From Prevotella sp. (GTDB lineage: Bacteria; Bacteroidota; Bacteroidia; Bacteroidales; Bacteroidaceae), in NCBI GenBank assembly GCA_017509155.1, contig JAFWQE010000174.1, forward strand, positions 1 to 35,777: a stretch of DNA of 35,777 bases, in the 5' to 3' direction. The translations under genes were made by a program, and so were the position numbers. Every line of letters begins with the position of its first letter. Position 1 is the stretch's first letter. This document shows positions 15,122 to 24,149 of the stretch, piece by piece. The notes below the pieces were generated by a model. The model saw only the letters and a list, made by a program, of their open reading frames with translations, did no database searches and was not told where the DNA came from.

Positions 15122-16162
15122 ATGATACTCGAAAGAATAGAAGAACTGCTGAAAGAGGTTAGCAACCTTACAGCGTCGAATGCAGAAGAGATTGAACAGC
15201 TGCGACTGAAATACCTCAGCAAGAAGGGCGAGATCAACGCCCTGATGCAGGAATTCCGCAACGTGGCCGCCGAGGAAAAGAAGACGGTGGGCATGAAAAT
15301 CAACGAGCTGAAACAGACTGCCACCGAGCGCATCAACCAGCTGCGCGAGCAGACTGCCGTGGCCGAGGCTGCCGGCGACGACATCGACCTGACCCGCTCA
15401 CCCTACCCCATCGAGCTCGGCACGCGCCATCCGCTCACCATTGTGCGCAACGAGATCATCGACATCTTCCAGCGCATGGGATTCGTATTGGCAGACGGCC
15501 CCGAGGTGGAAGACGACCTGCACGTGTTCACCAAGATGAACTTCGCTGCCGACCACCCCGCCCGCGACATGCAAGACACGTTCTTCGTGGAGCAGAGCGC
15601 TACGGGTGACGTCACCAAGAACGTCCTGCTGCGCTCACACACCAGCTCGGTGCAGGCCCGCGTCATGGAGACCCAGCAGCCGCCCATCCGCATTATCTGC
15701 CCCGGACGCGTCTATCGCAACGAGGCCATCACGGCGCGCGCGCACTGCTTCTTCCACCAGATTGAAGGCCTGTACATCGATAAGAACGTGTCGTTTACTG
15801 ATCTCAAGCAAGTGCTCCTGTCATTTGCGCGCGAGCTGTTCGGCGCCGACACCAAGATTCGCCTGCGTCCCAGCTATTTCCCCTTTACGGAACCGAGCGC
15901 CGAAATGGATATCTCGTGCCACATCTGCGGTGGCAAGGGCTGCGGATTCTGCAAGCACACCGGATGGGTGGAGATACTTGGCTGCGGCATGGTCGACCCC
16001 AATGTGCTCGAGCTTTGCGGCATCGACAGCAAGGTGTATAGCGGATACGCCTTCGGACTTGGCGTGGAGCGCATCACCAACCTGAAGTATCAGGTCAGCG
16101 ACCTCCGCATGTTCTCAGAGAACGACACACGTTTCCTGCGTGAGTTCGAGGCTGCTCACTAA
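15122..16162 (+). CDS. pheS: Phenylalanine-tRNA ligase alpha subunit
   Basis: Charges tRNA-Phe as part of an alpha2-beta2 enzyme. The N-terminal coiled coil (~1-90, ERIEELLKEVSNLTASNAEEIEQLRLKYL) binds tRNA. The class II catalytic core follows, with HPLTIVRNEIIDIFQRMGF (~102-120), HTSSVQARVM (~172-181), the motif 2 region CPGRVYRNEAITARAHCFFHQIEG (~194-217) and motif 3 in SGYAFGLGVERITNLKY (~308-324). Length is 346 residues, typical. The beta subunit gene pheT is not adjacent, which is normal in Bacteroidales. The gene stands alone between a terminator and a very stable terminator downstream. Confidence 0.97.
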   Translation: MILERIEELLKEVSNLTASNAEEIEQLRLKYLSKKGEINALMQEFRNVAAEEKKTVGMKINELKQTATERINQLREQTAVAEAAGDDIDLTRSPYPIELGTRHPLTIVRNEIIDIFQRMGFVLADGPEVEDDLHVFTKMNFAADHPARDMQDTFFVEQSATGDVTKNVLLRSHTSSVQARVMETQQPPIRIICPGRVYRNEAITARAHCFFHQIEGLYIDKNVSFTDLKQVLLSFARELFGADTKIRLRPSYFPFTEPSAEMDISCHICGGKGCGFCKHTGWVEILGCGMVDPNVLELCGIDSKVYSGYAFGLGVERITNLKYQVSDLRMFSENDTRFLREFEAAH

Positions 16163-16237
16163 CCTCAGAGCGGCAGTCCAGACAGGGCGACATGATGCCC
16201 TTGAAAAGACAATTTGGTAAAACACGATAAAATAGAA

Positions 16238-16294
16238 TCTAGAGAATCCTCTTCAAAAGTGCCTGTTTTGAAGAGGATTCTCTAGATTTTTTTT
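16238..16294 (+). terminator. Exceptionally long perfect-stem terminator
   Basis: Arms 16238-16258 and 16266-16286 are perfect reverse complements over 21 bp (beginning TCTAGAGAATCC), with a 7-nt loop and eight T immediately after the stem. It ends pheS transcription and may also work for umuC from the other side, since the outer pairs AA/TT extend it. Confidence 0.92.
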
Positions 16295-16395
16295 GCACTT
16301 GATGACAGCCTTGGTTTTCTGACATGGTCTGATGGGTGACTGCGAACACCGTATTCCCCTGCTTTTCATAGCGATTCTGCTCGCCCGAGTCTTTA

Positions 16396-17688
16396 TCAGC
16401 CCACCTCTATCACGTCGTCGAGGTTGGTGGTTTGGTTGCGCATGGGCTGGAAGAGAATGCCGTCGGTCTGCCGCTCGTGTTCCTCTTTCTCAATGTCTTG
16501 CGAGGCCAGCCGTATCTTGTTCATGCCGTATCGGGTGTTGATGCTGTCTGTGGCCGCCATCAGCCGTTTCGACTTTTGCGGACTTGCCACGGGTTGCTGG
16601 AACAGGTTCTGCTCAACGGCCCCGTCGGAAGAGATGTCGCCCAGGATGACGCCCGCGCGCTTATACTGGTAGTAGGGTTCAAAAATGGCGTCGAAGGCCT
16701 GATGGGCAGCCTTCACGATGGTGGTGGTATCGGCGGTCGACGACGGCAGACGCAGCGTGAAACTATTGCTGTATTGGGCCAGGTCTTCACGATGACGGTT
16801 GGTGTTGGCAAACACGGTTACCGACTTGCAGACCGTATGTTGGTCGCGCAGTTTTCGCGCCGCTCCCACCGCATAGTTGGCAGTATAGGTTGCCAGCCGT
16901 TCGCGGTCTTGGGTCATGTAAGTGAAGGTTCTGGAGTACATGATTGTCTGTTGCTTGGGGGGCAAAGTGATGTCGATGGCGCGCGTGCCGCGCAGTTCCA
17001 GCCATGTGCGCACGCCGGTTATCCGGAAGCGGTTCTGTATGAACGCCTTGGATTTCTGCGTGTAGTCCCATGCCGTTTCTATTCCCAGCTGCTTCATCTT
17101 CGGTGCCGAGCGCCAGCCCACACCCCAGACGTCGGCCACGGGAAGGCCGCGCAGGGCCTTCTCAATGTTCTTTTCTTCGAGCACACAGATGCCATGGTAG
17201 CCGTTGTAGCGCTTCGCATACCACGTGGCAACCTTGGCCAATGTGTAGGTGGGGGCGATGCCACAGCTCACGGGAATACCCGTCCCGTGCTCTATCGACT
17301 CCTTGACAATGGCCACCTGTTCCTGCAGTTTCGCCTTGTCGGTATAAGGCAGCGAGGCAAAGAACTCGTCGACACTGTACTGGTGGAACTGGGTGACGAT
17401 GTCGAGCTCTCTCACCACCTGCATGATGCGCTTCGACATGTCCACATACTTGTGAAGGTTGGCAGGAAACACGGCCACGTTGTTCTTCGTCAGCACGTCC
17501 TTCACCTGAAACACGGGATTGCCCCTTTTCAGGCCCAGCGCCTTGGCCTCCTTGCTCAGCGCGAGAATGATGCCACCGCCCGCCTCGTTGTAGTTGGCCA
17601 CCACAACGGGCTTGCCTTTCAGCTCTGGACGCAGCGATACCTCGCACGACGCATAGAAGCTGTTGCAGTCTATATGGAGAATATACAT
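16396..17688 (-). CDS. umuC: Y-family DNA polymerase, UmuC-like
   Basis: 430 residues, translesion DNA polymerase V catalytic subunit. Catalytic acidic residues lie in HIDCNSFYASCE (Asp7) and YSVDEFFA (Asp107, Glu108). Thumb/helix-hairpin-helix region ALRGLPVADVWGVGWR follows at ~178-193, then the little-finger domain and a C-terminal zone with the DUF4113-like ending RYGMNKIRLASQ. In the usual arrangement umuD lies immediately upstream; here umuD is 1.08 kb away with an oppositely oriented lipoprotein gene in between. A Bacteroidetes -7 element (TATCTTTG) is found 34 nt upstream, so umuC has its own promoter. No known SOS box was recognised. Confidence 0.93.
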   Translation of the reverse strand: MYILHIDCNSFYASCEVSLRPELKGKPVVVANYNEAGGGIILALSKEAKALGLKRGNPVFQVKDVLTKNNVAVFPANLHKYVDMSKRIMQVVRELDIVTQFHQYSVDEFFASLPYTDKAKLQEQVAIVKESIEHGTGIPVSCGIAPTYTLAKVATWYAKRYNGYHGICVLEEKNIEKALRGLPVADVWGVGWRSAPKMKQLGIETAWDYTQKSKAFIQNRFRITGVRTWLELRGTRAIDITLPPKQQTIMYSRTFTYMTQDRERLATYTANYAVGAARKLRDQHTVCKSVTVFANTNRHREDLAQYSNSFTLRLPSSTADTTTIVKAAHQAFDAIFEPYYQYKRAGVILGDISSDGAVEQNLFQQPVASPQKSKRLMAATDSINTRYGMNKIRLASQDIEKEEHERQTDGILFQPMRNQTTNLDDVIEVG

Positions 17689-17721
17689 CGGCCGTTTTCC
17701 TGATTACACGGTTTGCAACTG

Positions 17722-17729
17722 CAAAGATA
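17722..17729 (-). promoter_or_regulatory. -7 element of umuC
   Basis: Minus strand TATCTTTG, a perfect TAnnTTTG, 34 nt upstream of the umuC ATG. Confidence 0.55.
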
Positions 17730-17806
17730 ATCATTATTCCGCGCAACCGCAAATAAAGGAAAGAAATCGTCTGCCTATGAAGTTTTTTTCGCAAAAAGAC
17801 GACCAT

Positions 17807-17841
17807 TTTGATGGTCATGTCGGATAAAAGTGCTACTTTTG
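17807..17841 (+). promoter_or_regulatory. Promoter of the FimB/Mfa2-like gene
   Basis: TTTG (17807-17810) and TACTTTTG (17834-17841), spacer 23 nt, slightly longer than usual; ATG 26 nt further on. Confidence 0.5.
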
Positions 17842-17866
17842 CATTACCGAATAAACTACTATCATC

Positions 17867-18757
17867 ATGAAGAACATGACAACAAGATGGATGCTGGCGG
17901 CAGTTCTGGTTCTGCTGACAGCCTGTGAGAAAGCCTACGACGACCAGTCTGTGGTGATTGATGAAGGAAAGAACGACAGGGGAAACGTCACCCTGCGAGT
18001 CGTCAACCTTGAAATGATGCCTTTCAGCAACGTGACGCTCACGAAGGCCACCGGCGATGTGGGCAACGTGTGCTCGCATCTGAACATCGCCGTTTTCCAG
18101 AACGATGAGAAAGTGAGTTCCGTCAACCAGAAGGAAGGCGACCAAGGTTTCGGAACCGTCAGCATGAACCTGCCCACTGGAACCTACGACCTGGTGGTCA
18201 TTGCCCACAACAGCACCGGCTCAGCCACGATTAGTTCGCCGTCGAAAATCACGTTCCCGTCGAACATCATCACCGACACCTTTTATTATTATGGGCAACT
18301 CACCGTGGGCAGTCAGGCACAGACCGTTGACATCAGCCTCACCCGTGCCGTGGCCATGTACCGTCTGAACATCACCGACAACATGCCCAACGGCGTGGAC
18401 AACATGAAGTTCTACTACACAGGCGGCAGCAGCACCTTCGACGCCACGACGGGTTTCGGCAACGTGAATTCCCGTCAGACGGTCAACATCGGCATCACCA
18501 GCGACATGAAAGGAAAGCCTTCCACATTTGAGGTCTACACCTTCCCGCACCAGGAAACAGGCACGCTGAAGATGACCGTAACGGCTGAGGACAGCCAGAA
18601 AGCAAAAATCATGGAACGTGTTTTCGAGGATGTGCCCATCCAGCGCAACGTCATCACGCAGATGAGCGGAGAGTTTTTCTCTGGCAGTGCTGCAGGTCAG
18701 GCCATCACCCTTCAGGCCGACGATGCCTGGGCAGGGCTCAACGAGCTGACCTACTGA
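17867..18757 (+). CDS. FimB/Mfa2-type fimbrial-anchor lipoprotein
   Basis: 296 residues. The N-terminus ends in lipobox LLTAC, predicting a lipidated surface or periplasmic protein. The domain pattern is that of the Bacteroidales fimbrillin-accessory family: an N-terminal beta domain (GNVTLRVVNLEMMPF, then LNIAVFQNDEKVSSV, typical of the family's 'LxIxVF' strand), the middle PTGTYDLVVIAHN segment, and a second domain beginning after ISLTRAVAMYRLNITD. No fimbrial operon surrounds it, so the matching pilus is unknown. It is inserted between umuD and umuC and transcribed against them, its stop lying 10 bp from the umuD stop. An orphan adhesin or surface factor is the best guess. Confidence 0.75.
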   Translation: MKNMTTRWMLAAVLVLLTACEKAYDDQSVVIDEGKNDRGNVTLRVVNLEMMPFSNVTLTKATGDVGNVCSHLNIAVFQNDEKVSSVNQKEGDQGFGTVSMNLPTGTYDLVVIAHNSTGSATISSPSKITFPSNIITDTFYYYGQLTVGSQAQTVDISLTRAVAMYRLNITDNMPNGVDNMKFYYTGGSSTFDATTGFGNVNSRQTVNIGITSDMKGKPSTFEVYTFPHQETGTLKMTVTAEDSQKAKIMERVFEDVPIQRNVITQMSGEFFSGSAAGQAITLQADDAWAGLNELTY

Positions 18758-18767
18758 CCACGCGCAA

Positions 18768-19217
18768 TCAGTTTTTCTTCTTGATAACCCACGTGACGAC
18801 GCCCCACACGGTGAAGTCTGACTCTGCAGGCACCTCAATGGGCGGGTATTTCCTGTTGCCCGACTTGAGGAGCACGCGGCCGCCGCGCTGCACGATGCGC
18901 TTCACGGCGAAGTCGCCGTTGAGCATGCAGATGGTGAGGTTGCGCTCCGAGGGATACAGCGAACGGTCCACAATCAGCAGGTCGCCGCTGTCGATGCCTT
19001 CGTCTATCATCGAGTCGCCCTTCACCCGCACGATGAAGGTCGTGGCCGGATGGTCCACCAACACCTTGTTCAGGTCGATGGGCTGGTTCATATAGGCGTC
19101 CATCACCGGCAAGGGGAAGCCGGCATGAACGTCGCCGGCCTCGATGATGTTCACACGTTCCGTCGAGTTCATCTCCACGGCGTAGAACTCCAGTTCGGGT
19201 TTCTTGTTCTTTTCCAT
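18768..19217 (-). CDS. umuD: UmuD-like self-cleaving S24 peptidase
   Basis: 149 residues, accessory subunit of polymerase V. It has the self-cleavage site VHAG-FPLP (Ala32-Gly33), where E. coli UmuD has Cys-Gly, then the family block IDLNKVLVDHP. The catalytic Ser69 is in KGDSMIDEGIDSGDLLIVD, and the Lys106 general base in GDFAVKRIV. All parts required for RecA-stimulated autocleavage are present. The N-terminal extension before the cleavage site is ~32 residues. It lies 35 nt behind the B3/B4-domain gene, so it is probably co-transcribed with it rather than with umuC. Confidence 0.9.
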   Translation of the reverse strand: MEKNKKPELEFYAVEMNSTERVNIIEAGDVHAGFPLPVMDAYMNQPIDLNKVLVDHPATTFIVRVKGDSMIDEGIDSGDLLIVDRSLYPSERNLTICMLNGDFAVKRIVQRGGRVLLKSGNRKYPPIEVPAESDFTVWGVVTWVIKKKN

Positions 19218-19252
19218 CTGCAGTTTCTTTCAGTAGTTCAAGTGACTTCGGC

Positions 19253-19918
19253 TCAGCGATAGAGTGTCACGGTGCCTCCGTCGCTGTCACAATAGCGGCG
19301 CACCAGCTGCTGAATGAAGCGCCCGTTCTCCATCACCTGCTGCTCGTTGCCGTCGTATCCGTTGATGAGCACCACCAGATGGGTGGTGGCAAGTGTCATC
19401 TTCGTGCGCTCATTGTCGCTGGTAGGCGTGCCCACTCCGCCAATGGCGTCGCGATAGACGGGCAGTCCCTCAATGTTGAGCATCCCTCTGCCAATGCCTT
19501 CATAGGGTTCATCCTTGCGGCCCACGCCAAGTGTCAGCGTGTCGCCCACGAACTTGTCGGCGTCGAATCCGCCTATGCTGTAGCCAAACCTGATGCTTGC
19601 GAGGTTGACGAGGTCCACAAGGGTGTCAATCTGATAGAGTTCCTTGCCCTGCAACATGCGGCGTATGAGCTGCTCGCTTGCCGGACGATAGCGCGAAGGG
19701 TCTTTGCCGCAGGCCTTGTAGACGCGCCTGGTGGCGGCTATTCCGCTCAGCTGCTTCAGCGACTCTGTAGTGAGCGTGCGGCGGAACTCCTCTTCCAGGG
19801 CGTGTATCTCGTCCCACAACTCAGCGCAGTATTCACTGTTCGTCACCTTTGCATCCACACATGCCCCCACGAATCCGGGGCAGACGCTCTCTATTTCTTT
19901 TGAAACGATAATCTTCAT
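19253..19918 (-). CDS. B3/B4 tRNA-binding-domain protein
   Basis: 221 residues from the ATG at 19918 (MKIIVSKEIESVCPGFVGACV). A longer frame starting at 20026 would run through a repeat-rich intergenic sequence, so I rejected that start. The sequence matches the B3/B4 domain of phenylalanyl-tRNA synthetase beta as a free-standing protein: RTLTTESLKQLSGIAATRRVYKACGKDPSRYRPASEQLIRR, then LVNLASIRFGYSIGGFDAD. Free-standing members may edit mischarged tRNA or bind nucleic acid; none is well defined in Bacteroidetes. It sits between ligA and umuD on the same strand. Confidence 0.85.
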   Translation of the reverse strand: MKIIVSKEIESVCPGFVGACVDAKVTNSEYCAELWDEIHALEEEFRRTLTTESLKQLSGIAATRRVYKACGKDPSRYRPASEQLIRRMLQGKELYQIDTLVDLVNLASIRFGYSIGGFDADKFVGDTLTLGVGRKDEPYEGIGRGMLNIEGLPVYRDAIGGVGTPTSDNERTKMTLATTHLVVLINGYDGNEQQVMENGRFIQQLVRRYCDSDGGTVTLYR

Positions 19919-19940
19919 TTTGCAAGTCCTTATTTTCTTT

Positions 19941-20056
19941 GGGGAGTGTAGGAGTTTGGGAGTCTGGGAGTTTGGACGATAGTTTTGTCCATTGATAACG
20001 CGTGGACTGAAAGACCTATCGTCCACACTCCCACACTCCTAAACTCCCAAACTCCC
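19941..20056. repeat. Large inverted repeat with TATCGTCC core and 8-bp tandem units
   Basis: Left arm 19941-19982 contains four 8-bp units of form GGAGTNNN and ends GGACGATAG. Right arm 20016-20056 begins CTATCGTCC and continues with CACACTCC, CACACTCC, TAAACTCC, CAAACTCC. The 33-nt loop carries a second nested pair GTCCA (19987-19991) / TGGAC (20003-20007). It fills the gap between ligA and the B3/B4 gene and would fold as one long hairpin in the transcript. Confidence 0.8.
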
Positions 20057-20059
20057 TTT

Positions 20060-22099
<2,040 letters not shown>

Positions 22100-22111
22100 T
22101 CAACCGCGCCA

Positions 22112-22119
22112 CAAAGGTA
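22112..22119 (-). promoter_or_regulatory. -7 element of ligA
   Basis: Minus strand TACCTTTG, 52 nt upstream of the ligA ATG. Confidence 0.55.
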
Positions 22120-22335
22120 CGAAATAAAACTCAGAAACCGCCGTTTTTCAATCAAAAAAACCTTCTTAGCCACATTCTCCGCACTTATCTCCTGTCTTGC
22201 CTGCGGAGAACTCTCGAACTTCTGAGCCTCTGCAACTCCTTTGGTTGAGCGAATGTGACGAAATCAACCTTCTTTCTCTACAGTTTTACGGCTTCAGTCT
22301 GTCTGTTTCAGCAAGTAAAAGCGCCAGTTTTTGTA

Positions 22336-22423
22336 AACGAATCCATTGGATTCGTCCAACGATTCCATTGGTTTTGTTCAACAATTTCAATGGATTTGTT
22401 CAACGATTCCATTGATTTTGTTC
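22336..22423. repeat. Four tandem copies of a 22-bp unit
   Basis: Units at 22336-22357, 22358-22379, 22380-22401 and 22402-22423 share the pattern AACgATTCCATTGGTTTTGT with a few changes each. The 22-bp period is not a multiple of three, which argues against a coding repeat. The surrounding 22120-22770 has no gene that I can support. Confidence 0.85.
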
Positions 22424-22489
22424 CCCCTATCTGCCGCTTTTGTTTCTCGCTTTCCTCGTTCTCGCCGCTTGTTTTCACCGATTTCGTCT

Positions 22490-22740
22490 GAGAGTGCGGG
22501 TGCCTTCGCCCGCAGTAACAATTGTGCGGGTGAGTCGTTAGCGCTCTAGCTGGAAGTTGCATTCGGTTTCTATGGCGTTTCATCATGTTGCTATGAGTCC
22601 CACAACTAACGGAAATCGAGTTCCTAAATACTCTACAAGGCAAAGCAGAAAAGCCAAGCGCATGGAGCGCCATCGGCATATTCTCCATGACAACAACAAA
22701 TCCTGCCACATACGTTTTTTCGCTTAACTCCTACAACTAC
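22490..22740. other. Unexplained intergenic stretch with hairpin and coding-like minus frame
   Basis: No recognised gene. It contains a GC-rich hairpin (TGCGGGTGCC facing GCCCGCA, about 22496-22515). The minus strand has an open frame from 22709 whose middle (MMKRHRNRMQLPARALT) is basic; the frame then runs into the 22-bp tandem repeat, so it is unlikely to be a real gene as a whole. It may be an untranslated RNA or a dispersed repeat. Confidence 0.3.
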
Positions 22741-22772
22741 TGAAACATCTATTTACGAGTCCACATGAAAAA

Positions 22773-22860
22773 GTCCCAAAGGGACGAAAAGACCACAGGG
22801 AGGGGCGGAACCCCTTCTTGAAAACCAAAGAGTTACAGAAGAGCACCGAAGGGGCGACAG
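22773..22860. repeat. Cluster of short GC-rich hairpins
   Basis: GTCCC-AAA-GGGAC (22773-22785), GGGG-CGGAA-CCCC (22802-22814) and GCACCGAAGGGGCGACAGAA (22843-22862) occur in quick succession. A similar set occurs near 34241-34433, including GGGCGACAGAAC (34328-34339), so this looks like a dispersed intergenic repeat type. Confidence 0.5.
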
Positions 22861-22931
22861 AACAGAAAGAACTTTTTCTTATAGACTCTATTTATTATTG
22901 ATGAACGCTTTGTCGTTTCGAATTATTTGTG

Positions 22932-22939
22932 TATCTTTG
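22932..22939 (+). promoter_or_regulatory. -7 element of the toxin-antitoxin operon
   Basis: TATCTTTG, 27 nt upstream of the ATG at 22967. Confidence 0.6.
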
Positions 22940-22966
22940 CCGCCAAGAACCAAAGAAGATTGTATC

Positions 22967-23248
22967 ATGACGACACTTGCATTGAATAACCTGTGGGCAT
23001 ACATACAGAGTCTGTCCCTTCCGCAAAGCGACCGTGAATGGCTTGCTGACAAGCTCATTAAATCAGCCAAGACGGACAACACACAGCCAGATGGTACGGC
23101 AAACGAGAAAGTACGCCGGAGAAATCGCACATTGTCGGCTGAGGTGGAAATGCTCGGCAATTTGCATCTAAAGGAATTCACTCAAGAAGAGCTGAAGAAA
23201 GACCCTTTGCTGGCCGCCATCGTTGAAGACAGGAGGGAAAGGAAATGA
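22967..23248 (+). CDS. Putative antitoxin of a PIN-toxin pair
   Basis: 93 residues from the ATG at 22967 (MTTLALNNLWAYIQSLSLPQSDREWLADKLIKSA). An in-frame ATG at 22898 lies upstream of the -7 promoter element and was not used. The N-terminal part, including SLPQSDREWLADKL, resembles short Bacteroidales antitoxin-like proteins; the C-terminal part (EEVxxLG-type acidic/basic helices, EELKKDPLLAAIVEDRRERK) would wrap the toxin. No DNA-binding fold could be assigned by eye. Its TGA overlaps the toxin ATG (ATGA at 23245-23248), the coupling typical of type II systems. Identification rests mainly on this arrangement. Confidence 0.7.
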   Translation: MTTLALNNLWAYIQSLSLPQSDREWLADKLIKSAKTDNTQPDGTANEKVRRRNRTLSAEVEMLGNLHLKEFTQEELKKDPLLAAIVEDRRERK

Positions 23249-23673
23249 AAAACGTTTTCATCGATACAAACATCCTGCTGGAGATTGTTCTCGCAAGGAA
23301 GGAACAGAAAGCTTGCCAACAGATTCTGCAAGCTGGAATCAATGGAGAAATCAACCTGTTTGCCTCCTATCTTACGTTCGCAAACATTGCCTACATCTTG
23401 AAACGGAACAAGGTGCCACAAACACAGATTTATCAGATTGAGCGCATGTTAGAGAGCAAGATAACCGTGCTCAATATGGACAGGTATCAGTTACGTGCCG
23501 CCTTACGCCAAGAGGTAAAGGACTTTGAAGACATGCTTCAATACCAGAGTGCCTTGGCTGGACAGTGCAGCTGCATTGTAACCATCAATGTCAAAGATTT
23601 CACTGAATTCAGCAGCCTCCCCGTCTTTTCGCCCAACGGCTTGCTTGATTTACTGGACGAAGATACGGAATGA
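23245..23673 (+). CDS. PIN-domain ribonuclease toxin, VapC-like
   Basis: 142 residues. PIN fold with the first acidic residue in FIDTNILLEIV (Asp7), a middle acidic group in VKDFEDMLQYQSAL (Asp93, Glu95, Asp96) and the final part CSCIVTINVKDF (Asn115, Asp118), so the Mg-binding site appears intact. Such toxins cleave tRNA or rRNA when the antitoxin is degraded. Translation is coupled to the upstream antitoxin by a 4-nt overlap. It is followed by a repeat-rich gap, and the neighbouring genes are unrelated, consistent with a movable small module. Confidence 0.88.
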   Translation: MKNVFIDTNILLEIVLARKEQKACQQILQAGINGEINLFASYLTFANIAYILKRNKVPQTQIYQIERMLESKITVLNMDRYQLRAALRQEVKDFEDMLQYQSALAGQCSCIVTINVKDFTEFSSLPVFSPNGLLDLLDEDTE

Positions 23674-23719
23674 ACCGCCCCTCTTTCTTGCCTACTCTTT
23701 ATACACATCTGAAATAATC

Positions 23720-23904
23720 GGCCTGAAAGGCCAGCAGCAACCAGCCCAGGGCAACGTCCTGGGTACTATGGTCGTGTGTTACAAAGCAGGGGCAAAAGCG
23801 TTTTCCCAGATGAAGATAATCAATTCTTTTGCCCCTGCGTACATAGGCCATCATATAATACCCAGGGCGTTGCCCTGGGCTGGTTGCTGCTGGCCTTGCA
23901 GGCC
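23720..23904. repeat. Long inverted-repeat element (79-bp arms)
   Basis: Arms 23720-23798 and 23826-23904 are imperfect reverse complements around a 27-nt loop. Matching blocks: GGCC-AGCAGCAACC ends, CAGCCCAGGGCAACG, CCTGGGTA and the perfect inner block CAGGGGCAAAAG. The middle is diverged. The CCAGGGC..GCCCTGGG motif resembles a widely scattered Bacteroidales intergenic repeat as I remember it. No transposase inside. The flanks up to 24126 hold no gene. Confidence 0.8.
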
Positions 23905-24126
23905 GTCTTCTCCGCTAACCATTGAAAGCGTTGCATTCGTTGCCAATTGTATTGCCTATACAAATGTGTATAAAGAGTAGTCTTTCTTGCTGCATCAACC
24001 ACGAAGCCATCCTAGGAGTTTCCGATGCTGGATGCTGTTATAAGCCACCAGATCATTTCACGCACAGAAAAACGGCCCGTGCGTGCATTTCTTTGGTTTT
24101 TATTTGGCCGATTGGGGGAAAATTCG

Positions 24127-24134
24127 TATTTTTG
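24127..24134 (+). promoter_or_regulatory. -7 element of ptb-buk
   Basis: TATTTTTG, 15 nt upstream of the ptb ATG, with TTTGG motifs (about 24092 and 24103) at -33 distance. The leader is very short. Confidence 0.6.
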
Positions 24135-24149
24135 CGCAAAAATAAAAGC

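Noticed and set aside
19919..20026. N-terminal extension of the B3/B4 protein
   Set aside because: The extra 36 residues are encoded by the 8-bp repeat hairpin and do not fit the family; the ATG at 19918 fits.
22336..22423. CRISPR-like or coding repeat
   Set aside because: Direct 22-bp tandem copies without spacers; 22 is not a multiple of three.
22308..22709. 133-residue minus-strand gene
   Set aside because: Its second half is the translated 22-bp tandem repeat, its first half is unrecognised, and no promoter was seen; treated as non-coding.
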